Origin: an uncultured Acidobacteriota bacterium | GTDB lineage: Bacteria; Acidobacteriota; Vicinamibacteria; Vicinamibacterales; CAVVIG01 | Reading direction: 5' to 3' | Assembly: GCA_902825985.1 (NCBI GenBank) | Contig: CADEDC010000037.1 | Location: forward strand, 1-55,528 | DNA length: 55,528 bases | Part shown: piece by piece, positions 49,220 to 55,528 of the stretch | Numbering within the stretch: the stretch's first letter is position 1 | How the letters are laid out: every line of letters starts with the position of its first letter | The notes under the pieces: model-generated | What the model was told of the DNA's origin: nothing | The model's database searches: none | What the model saw: the letters and a program-made list of their open reading frames with translations, nothing else | Position numbers and translations under genes: made by a program

Positions 49220-50580
49220 GACGCCGGCCTCGCGATGCGATACAGCTTCGACGCCGTGCGCAGCAGCACCGAGCCGCGCACCACCGCGGGCGTCGCCAGC
49301 GGCATCTCGTTCAGCGAGTTCTTGCCGAGCAGCTTGTACTCGGGGCCGGCCTGGACGACGAACGCGTCGCCGTCCTCGCTCAGCAGGAAAATCTTGCCGT
49401 TGTAGGCCCACGGCGATGCCGTGAAGCCGGAGGCGCCAGCCATCAGCCGCTGGCGGCCGTAGACCTGCTTGCCGGTGCGTGCGTCGTGGCACATCAGGAA
49501 GCCGCGGTCGAGGAGCGTGTAGTAGTAGTTGTCGTAGACCAGCGCCGACGTGTTGTACGTCCCGAGCAGCGGCTGGTGCCAGGCGATGAACTCGTTGCCG
49601 GTCTCACCCTCCTTCAGCGAGATGTCGCCCTTGGCGCCGGGCCGGACGGCGTACACCGGACGCAGCGCGCCGCCCGGATAGCCCGAGCTCACATAGAGCA
49701 GACCCAGCTTGGCGAATGGCGACGGAATCGTCAGCTCCGACATCCCCTTCAGTTCCCACAACAGCGTGCCGTCCAGATCGTACGAGCGGATGCGCCGCGT
49801 GCCGGTGGTCACGATCTCGGTCCGGACGTCGTTCTCCCAGACGAGCGGCGTCGACCAGTTGCCAATCTCGTCGCGATTGACGCGCCACAACTCCTTGCCC
49901 GTCCGCTTGTCGAGCGCCAGCAGGATCGACTGCTTGGTGTTGTCGTTGACGATGAAGAGGCGGTCCTTGTAGAGGGCGGGGGAGGCGCCGGTGCCGAGCT
50001 CGACCTGGGTGTTGAAGGCGTCGATGGTCTTCGTCCAGAGCGTCTTGCCGTCGAAGTCCAGGGCGGCGATGAGGCCGATGCTGCCGAAGTAGACGTACAG
50101 GCGCTCGCCGTCGGTGACCGGTGTTTCCGACGCGTAGCTGTTCTTGACGTGGCGCAGCAGCGGCGGCTGTCCGGCGTGCAGCTCGCGCTGCCAGCGGAGC
50201 TTGCCGGTCTGGAAGTCGACGTCCATCACCACCCAGTGCTGCGCCGCGGCCGCTTTCACGTGGTCGTGTTCGTCGTAGAGGCCGGCCACCGGCGCGGCCT
50301 CCTTTCCCTCGCTGATCGCCGCGGTGAGGAAGATGTGATCGTCCCAGACGATCGGCGAACTCCAGCCGAGGCCGGGGATCGTGGCTTTCCACCGAACATT
50401 CTCGGTCTCGCTCCACGTATCCGGCAGGGCGGGATCGTCGGGGATGACGCCGGCCCCGGGACCGCGGAACAGCGGCCATTGGTCAGCGGCGCCGGCCGCG
50501 CGCAGCGCGTCTGGCGCTGGACCGACCGGGCCGACGGCGATGAGGAGCAGAGCGACCGCAAGCGAGGCACCGCGACGCAT
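49216..50580 (-). CDS. Secreted PQQ-like beta-propeller protein
   Basis: A 454-residue protein with a signal peptide (LAVALLLIAVGPVGPAPDAL) and a propeller of PQQ-like blades: DQWPLFRGPGAGVIPDDPAL, SETENVRWKATIPGLGWSSP, LIAALDFDGKTLWTKTIDAF, SILLALDKRTGKELWRVNRD, SYDLDGTLLWELKGMSELTI. The W-P-x-F-RGP-x-x start is typical of quinoprotein-like proteins of the alcohol dehydrogenase superfamily, but it lacks a heme and the CC pair, so catalysis is uncertain. A GGAGG site 4 nt before ATG 50580 sets the start. Confidence 0.85.
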   Translation of the reverse strand: MRRGASLAVALLLIAVGPVGPAPDALRAAGAADQWPLFRGPGAGVIPDDPALPDTWSETENVRWKATIPGLGWSSPIVWDDHIFLTAAISEGKEAAPVAGLYDEHDHVKAAAAQHWVVMDVDFQTGKLRWQRELHAGQPPLLRHVKNSYASETPVTDGERLYVYFGSIGLIAALDFDGKTLWTKTIDAFNTQVELGTGASPALYKDRLFIVNDNTKQSILLALDKRTGKELWRVNRDEIGNWSTPLVWENDVRTEIVTTGTRRIRSYDLDGTLLWELKGMSELTIPSPFAKLGLLYVSSGYPGGALRPVYAVRPGAKGDISLKEGETGNEFIAWHQPLLGTYNTSALVYDNYYYTLLDRGFLMCHDARTGKQVYGRQRLMAGASGFTASPWAYNGKIFLLSEDGDAFVVQAGPEYKLLGKNSLNEMPLATPAVVRGSVLLRTASKLYRIARPAS

Positions 50581-50765
50581 GAAGCCTCCATGTCGAACCG
50601 GCGTGTGCACGCCGAGCGTGGACCGGCATCTTATACCCGAGTCGGCCAGTCGTCCATCAGGACGCCCGGCAACCGGTGCCGGGTTCCTCAGGCATGCGGA
50701 CGAGGTAGTGGCGTGGCGGCCGGGTACCGCCCCCCGGGTTCCCCACGTGTTACCGTGTTGACGCG

Positions 50766-52073
50766 ATGGCCCAATCCACGGTCGCGACGTACGCCCGGGT
50801 GAGGCTGGCCGCCGTTGGCACCGCCCTGGTCGTGGCGATGGCGCCGGCCGGTGCTGAACCGTGGCCACAGTGGCGCGGTCCGCAGCTGAACGGCATCAGC
50901 AGCGAGCGCAACCTGCCGCTCACCTGGTCTTCGCGCGACAACGTCGCCTGGAAGCTGGCCATGCCCGAGCGTTCGGGCGCGACGCCCATCGTCTGGGGCG
51001 ATCTGGTCTTCGTCAGCGTCGGCGACGGTCCCAACCTGTCGCTCTGGGCGGTCGATCGGAGCCGCGGCGTGGCGCGGTGGACGCGCCCTCTGGGCGGCGG
51101 CAACCGCCGGATGATGAAGCAGCAGATGTCGTCGCCGTCACCGGTGACCGACGGCCGCACCGTGTGGGTGATGACCGGTACCGGCATCCTCAAGGCCTTC
51201 GATTACAGCGGCCGTGAGCTGTGGACGCGCGATCTCCAGGCCGACTACGGACGCTTCGGCCTGCAGTGGGGCTACGCCTCGTCGCCGCTGCTCGTCAACG
51301 GTGCGGGTGAATCGGGCGGCGCGCTGTTCGTGCAGGTCCTGCACGGCATGCACACCGACGACCCTTCCTATCTGTTGCGCATCGCTGGCGCAACCGGCAA
51401 GACCGTGTGGCGCGTCGAGCGACCGACGCGGGCGCGATTCGAGTCGCCCGACGCCTATACGACGCCCACCGTCCTGCGGCACAACGGCGCCCTCGAGATC
51501 GTGGTCACCGGTGGGGACGCCGCAACCGGGCACGACCCGGCGACCGGCCGGGAGCTGTGGCGGGCCACCGGACTCAACCCGCAGAACGACGGCAGCTACC
51601 GCATCGTCGCCTCGCCGATCGCGTTCGGCGATCTGGTGTACGCCCCGACGCGGGAGCGGCCGCTGCTGGCACTGCGCGCCGGCGGCCGCGGTGACATTTC
51701 CGCCACCCACGTGGCGTGGTCGTTCAACAACGGGCCCGATGTGCCGACGCCGGTGACCGATGGACGGTACTTCTACTCGATCAACGATCGCGGCATCATG
51801 TACTGCCTGGATGCGCGGACCGGCAAGACGGTCTACGGCCCGCAGCGTTTGCGGAGCGCCACCTACAGCGGATCGCCGGTCCTGGCCGACGGCCGGCTGT
51901 ACGTCACGGATGAGGACGGTGTGACGACCGTGGTGAAGGCCGGGCCGGCCTTCGAGAAACTGGCGGAGAACGATCTCGAGGATTACACGCTCAGTTCGCC
52001 GGCGATCGCGGACGGCCAGATCTTCATCCGCACGGCGTCGTTCCTCTACGCGATCGGGACGCGGCGGCCGTGA
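50766..52073 (+). CDS. Secreted PQQ-like beta-propeller protein (divergent paralogue)
   Basis: A 435-residue protein with a signal peptide (LAAVGTALVVAMAPAGA) and the same kind of propeller: WPQWRGPQLNGISSERNLPL, WSSRDNVAWKLAMPERSGAT, GILKAFDYSGRELWTRDLQA, ATGKTVWRVERPTRARFES, RGIMYCLDARTGKTVYGPQR. The similarity to the divergent gene (49216-50580) includes the shared C-terminal pattern SGSPVLADGRLYVTDEDG. No heme or CC pair is seen. Function is unknown beyond a probable periplasmic dehydrogenase-like or structural role. It is transcribed away from its paralogue across 185 bp. Confidence 0.85.
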   Translation: MAQSTVATYARVRLAAVGTALVVAMAPAGAEPWPQWRGPQLNGISSERNLPLTWSSRDNVAWKLAMPERSGATPIVWGDLVFVSVGDGPNLSLWAVDRSRGVARWTRPLGGGNRRMMKQQMSSPSPVTDGRTVWVMTGTGILKAFDYSGRELWTRDLQADYGRFGLQWGYASSPLLVNGAGESGGALFVQVLHGMHTDDPSYLLRIAGATGKTVWRVERPTRARFESPDAYTTPTVLRHNGALEIVVTGGDAATGHDPATGRELWRATGLNPQNDGSYRIVASPIAFGDLVYAPTRERPLLALRAGGRGDISATHVAWSFNNGPDVPTPVTDGRYFYSINDRGIMYCLDARTGKTVYGPQRLRSATYSGSPVLADGRLYVTDEDGVTTVVKAGPAFEKLAENDLEDYTLSSPAIADGQIFIRTASFLYAIGTRRP

Positions 52074-52104
52074 AGGCCCACCGCGCACTCCGGAGGACCC
52101 GCCG

Positions 52105-55100
52105 TTGAAGACCGCCCGGCGCTTGCGGGTGTATCTGTCGTCGACCTTCGAGGACCTCAAACGGTACCGCGCGGCCGTTTCCGAGGCACTGGAGCGGGCG
52201 GGCCTCGAGGTCGCCCGCATGGAGGGCTACACCGCCGCTGACGAACGGCCGCTGGATCTGTGCCTCAGGGACGTTGCCCAATCTGACATCTACGTCGGCA
52301 TCGTCGCGTGGCGGTACGGCTACCAGCCACCGCCGCACCACGGCAACCCGGACCACAAGTCGATTACCGAGCTCGAGTACGAGCAGGCAGAGCGATCGCA
52401 GTTGCGCAAGCTGCTGTTCTTCGCCCACTCCGACACCGAGCGAGACTGGGACCCGCGTTGCAAGGACTCGGCGACCGGCGACGCCGACAGCGCGGCGAAG
52501 CTGGCGCGGTTGCGGCTGCGGCTGGCCGTCGAGAAGACGGCCAGCTTCTTTCGATCGCCCGAAGAACTCGCGACGCTCGTGCTGGCCGCCATCATGCGCA
52601 GCGGGGCGACCGGCCGGCCCTACAACATCCGGGCGAGATCCGCCAATGTGGTCCCACGCCCGGCGCTGTCCCGCCGGGTGATCGATGCCGTCGTCGGCAC
52701 GCCGGAGGCTCCGGGCGACCACACGGTGCTGTCGGGCGCAGGCGGATTCGGCAAGACAACGATTGCCCTCGACGTGTGCCATGAGGCGGAAGCGGTCCGC
52801 GCCTTTCCTGACGCTCTCCTCTGGGTAACCCTGGGAGAGCGGCCGAACGTCGCCCAGGCCATCCACGACCTCCACGTCGACGTCACCGGCACCCCGCCGG
52901 TCGTCGAAGGCGTCGACGCCGTTGTTGCGGCTATCGGACTCGCCCTTCGAGGTCGCCGGTCGCTGCTCGTCGTTGACGACGTGTGGCGGGCGGACGATCT
53001 CCTGCCACTGCTCCGGATCGACGGCCCGCGCTTCCTCGTGACCACCCGCCTGCGCAACCTCGCCGAGGAAGCCGGACACGTCTCGTGGCACGAACTGCAG
53101 GTCGACGAGATGGCGGAGCGCGAAGCGGTTGACCTGCTTGCCCGTGGCCTGCCGGAAGGCGGTCGGTCGGCCGCCGCGGCGCTGCGGTCGCTTGCCGCGC
53201 GCCTTGGTCACTGGCCACTGCTGCTCGAACTGGCCAACGCCAGGATTCGCCAGGAGTGCAAGGGCGGACCCAACCACCTGGGTGCGGCGGTTGCCCGTGT
53301 CGTCCGGCTCTTCGAGGAGCGCGGGATCCTCAGCTTCGACCGCCGCAACGCCAGCGAGCGCAACGCGGCGATCACCAATTCCATTGGTGTCGGCTTGGAT
53401 GCGCTCGAGGAACTCGGCCGCGGACTGGCGGACAAGGCGGTTGAACTCGCCGTGTTTCCCGAGAACACGGCGATTCCGGTGCCGGTGCTCTCGAACTTGT
53501 GGGACCTGGATGCCATGGCAGTCGAGGAGGACGTGTTGAGACCGCTCGACGGCCTCAGTCTCGTGCGATGGGATCGTGCCGCCGACGCAGTGCGGGTGCA
53601 CATGCTGGTGCTCCGGGCGCTGGCGACACGTCTGACCGCATCGCCTGGCCAGCCGGCCGCCGTGCATGGCCGGCTGCTGGCATCGTGGACCGACCCACGT
53701 CTGCTGCCGCACGCCTACGCGTGGCGGTGGTTCGGTTGGCACTGCGCTCGAGCGGGCCAGTCCGAGACGTTGCGTCGGCTGCTGCTGGACTTCGCCTGGC
53801 TTCGGCTCAAGCTGCACCAGACCGGTATCGACGCCCTGACGCAGGAATTCCAGTACGTCGCGCCGGACGAATCGACGCTCGCCGTCCAGCACGCGCTCGA
53901 GACGGCTGCGCACGTGCTGGCCAGACGACCGGGCGAGTTCGCCACGCAATTGTGCGGGCGCCTGTTCGGCGCCATGCGCCCCGCGCTGCTGGAGTTCGTG
54001 AACCGCCCGCACGCCGGCGCGGCACCGCCGTGGCTGCGCCCGTTGACGCCGAGTCTTGGTGTGCCGGGGCTCGTCGGCGTCGTGCAGTCCGGTGCCCGGG
54101 TGAAGGCGGTGGGCGTCAGTGACGACGCACGATTCCTCGTCTCGGCGGACGGCGAGGGGGTTCAGACGGCGTGGGACGTCGGCTCGGGTACGCCAATGCG
54201 GCAGATCGCCGCCGCCGGCAGCCCTGTGGTCGCGATAGACGTCGGCACCGACGGGCGCATCACCTCCACGTGCGCGCATCACATCGTCACGTGGGACCCG
54301 ACGTCGGGCGACGAACCGTGCATCGTGCCGCGACCTGACGAACGGCCAACCCAGCTGCGCGCGCTGCCACTGGAGGAATCAGAACACGTCATGTGGTGGG
54401 GGCGCGTCGCCGGCGGGCGTCAGTGGATTGCCATGACGGAGCGGATGCGCAATCCGAAGTGGTCGGGCGATCAGCACGTCTGCTGCGCCTACGTGGGCGA
54501 TGACGAGCATCCAGTGCGAACCGCCGTCCGTTTCGAGGATCACTCGTTGCGCGCGGCCGTCGCGACGCCCGACGGGCGCCGGCTGATTACGTGTTCCTGG
54601 CCCAGCCGGATGCGCGCGTGGGATCTCGAGACCGGTGTGCTGCTCGGCACGATTCCCGGTGACCAGGCGTTGGCCGTGGCCTGCAGCCGCAGCAGCGGGC
54701 TCGTCGCGACTGCCGCGTACAGCGGCCTCATCAGCGTCTGGAACCTCGAGGCGGTCATCGCCGGTCACCACGCCGCGGCGCACAGTCGGCCGGTAGCCGA
54801 TGCGCGGATCTCGGCGGACGAGACGCTGGGGTATACGGTGTCGGTCGACGGTACGGCCATCACGTGGGATCTCGCGACCGGCACGGTGCTGCAGTCCATC
54901 GCTCCAGAGGCCTCCAGCGCCCGAGACGCGGATTGGAGCGTCATGACGGCCATGGTCGACGTGGAGAAGGGTCTCGTTCGGTTCCTCGTCCGCGACGCCG
55001 ATTTCCGGTGGGCCGTCGGCGAGGTGCATTCGTACGATCTGAAATCCGGGGCGTCGGCTGCCGAAGGCGATCTGCCGCTCACACAGTCGGGCGGCTACGA

Positions 55101-55389
55101 GCGTATCGACACCGACGCCTTGTTCAGATTCAGGCCGCCGTTCGACGTGCCAGGCAGCGCCGGATCGCAAACGGCCCTCGCGCTCTCACCCGACGGCTCG
55201 ATGGGTGCCACGGCGGGACCCGGTCACACTGTCTTTTTGTGGGACCTGCATCCCCTGAGGCTGATCGCGTCGGTCGGCCTCGACAGCACACCGCAGCGTG
55301 CAGCCCTGACGACCGGTGGCCGGACGCTGCTCGTTGGCGACGAGTCAGGGCACGTGCACATTCTGCGCCTGGAGGCCGCAATCGGCTGA
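52105..55389 (+). CDS. DUF4062/NB-ARC/WD40 STAND ATPase (Apaf-1-like architecture)
   Basis: A 1094-residue protein starting at TTG 52105 with GGAGG 9 nt upstream. Residues 1-170 are DUF4062 (RVYLSSTFEDLKRYRAAVSE, DVAQSDIYVGIVAWRYGYQ). An NB-ARC domain follows: P-loop GAGGFGKTT (211-219), Walker B LLVVDDVW (287-294), TTR motif FLVTTRLRN (310-318), a GLPL-like LGHWPLLLELA (367-377), a winged helix with LAVFPENTAIPVPVLSNLW (448-466), and VHM in place of MHD (498-500). After an alpha-helical part come about six WD40 repeats (650-1094). The layout fits a ligand-triggered oligomerising switch of the conflict/defence type. It is cytoplasmic and has no obvious partner gene upstream. Confidence 0.9.
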   Translation: MKTARRLRVYLSSTFEDLKRYRAAVSEALERAGLEVARMEGYTAADERPLDLCLRDVAQSDIYVGIVAWRYGYQPPPHHGNPDHKSITELEYEQAERSQLRKLLFFAHSDTERDWDPRCKDSATGDADSAAKLARLRLRLAVEKTASFFRSPEELATLVLAAIMRSGATGRPYNIRARSANVVPRPALSRRVIDAVVGTPEAPGDHTVLSGAGGFGKTTIALDVCHEAEAVRAFPDALLWVTLGERPNVAQAIHDLHVDVTGTPPVVEGVDAVVAAIGLALRGRRSLLVVDDVWRADDLLPLLRIDGPRFLVTTRLRNLAEEAGHVSWHELQVDEMAEREAVDLLARGLPEGGRSAAAALRSLAARLGHWPLLLELANARIRQECKGGPNHLGAAVARVVRLFEERGILSFDRRNASERNAAITNSIGVGLDALEELGRGLADKAVELAVFPENTAIPVPVLSNLWDLDAMAVEEDVLRPLDGLSLVRWDRAADAVRVHMLVLRALATRLTASPGQPAAVHGRLLASWTDPRLLPHAYAWRWFGWHCARAGQSETLRRLLLDFAWLRLKLHQTGIDALTQEFQYVAPDESTLAVQHALETAAHVLARRPGEFATQLCGRLFGAMRPALLEFVNRPHAGAAPPWLRPLTPSLGVPGLVGVVQSGARVKAVGVSDDARFLVSADGEGVQTAWDVGSGTPMRQIAAAGSPVVAIDVGTDGRITSTCAHHIVTWDPTSGDEPCIVPRPDERPTQLRALPLEESEHVMWWGRVAGGRQWIAMTERMRNPKWSGDQHVCCAYVGDDEHPVRTAVRFEDHSLRAAVATPDGRRLITCSWPSRMRAWDLETGVLLGTIPGDQALAVACSRSSGLVATAAYSGLISVWNLEAVIAGHHAAAHSRPVADARISADETLGYTVSVDGTAITWDLATGTVLQSIAPEASSARDADWSVMTAMVDVEKGLVRFLVRDADFRWAVGEVHSYDLKSGASAAEGDLPLTQSGGYERIDTDALFRFRPPFDVPGSAGSQTALALSPDGSMGATAGPGHTVFLWDLHPLRLIASVGLDSTPQRAALTTGGRTLLVGDESGHVHILRLEAAIG

Positions 55390-55528
55390 CGCGAACCTGT
55401 TTCGCCGCGGCCGAATCCCCGGAGTGACGAGCGATACCGCCCGCCGAGCCCGCACCCGTGCAGTGGAGAAGGCCATGCGCCGCGTCTACCGCACCGGGCG
55501 GTTGAAGACCTTGAGCGCGAGCTGGGGC

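Noticed and set aside
55390..55528. Possible genes at the right edge: a minus-strand end reading ALKVFNRPVR with a stop at 55486, and a plus-strand frame from GTG near 55424
   Set aside because: Only about 14 and 35 codons are visible and neither has a recognisable motif; the next gene cannot be assigned.

Overview
The window is high-GC DNA in which almost every gene is a complete, ordinary chromosomal gene. The content suggests an Acidobacteriota genome, probably of the Vicinamibacteria type. This is inferred from gene style only: ECF sigma factors of the Ser/Thr-kinase-associated kind, a winged-helix plus TPR regulator, DUF4159, DUF3617 and DinB proteins, secreted cytochrome c and PQQ propeller enzymes, and very large secreted metalloproteases. 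No rRNA, tRNA, CRISPR array, phage or integrase gene was seen.

Left part (1-17692). A coupled minus-strand set encodes a Tat-exported epoxide-hydrolase-like enzyme, a YhiN-type flavoprotein and a SAM methyltransferase cut by the window edge. Next come an orphan ECF sigma factor, a CsgG-like lipoprotein-type protein, a left-handed beta-helix acyltransferase overlapping head to head with an alpha/beta hydrolase, two tandem paralogous secreted metzincin proteases carrying seven FG-GAP-like repeats each, and a molybdenum hydroxylase operon in the order FAD subunit, 2Fe-2S subunit, Mo subunit, followed by a small MoaD/ThiS-like protein. A secreted endostatin/lectin-like protein lies just upstream.

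Middle part (18155-39878). Here are an M50 site-2-type protease with a CBS-like tail, a DUF4159 protein, a GNAT acetyltransferase, a wHTH-TPR regulator, a DUF3617 protein, a PQQ sugar dehydrogenase, a cytochrome c protein with copper-monooxygenase-like histidines, a 5'-truncated cupin coupled to a polyvinyl-alcohol-dehydrogenase-like cytochrome quinoprotein, and a TerB/DUF697 protein. A tightly overlapping ten-gene minus-strand operon then encodes RDD, RDD, SpoIIM, a membrane protein, DUF4129, DUF4350, MoxR and DUF58, led by two small unknown proteins. A Kbp/YgaU-like LysM protein diverges from its 5' end.

Right part (40000-55528). It holds a ring-cleaving-type VOC dioxygenase, a PAS-PAS sensor with a C-terminal cysteine cluster, a bacterial lysyl oxidase, a 168-bp MITE-like element with 40-bp terminal inverted repeats, a spondin-domain protein, a beta-barrel protein, an ECF sigma factor coupled to a small Cys/His-rich protein, AMP nucleosidase, DinB, three secreted beta-propeller proteins around a divergent promoter region, and a 1094-residue DUF4062/NB-ARC/WD40 protein. 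This last protein is an Apaf-1/NLR-like STAND ATPase and the best candidate for a conflict or defence system in the window.

Recurring structural themes are 4-nt ATGA or GTGA start/stop overlaps, which imply translational coupling, and -10-like hexamers placed 6-7 nt before start codons that lack a Shine-Dalgarno sequence, which suggest leaderless transcripts.
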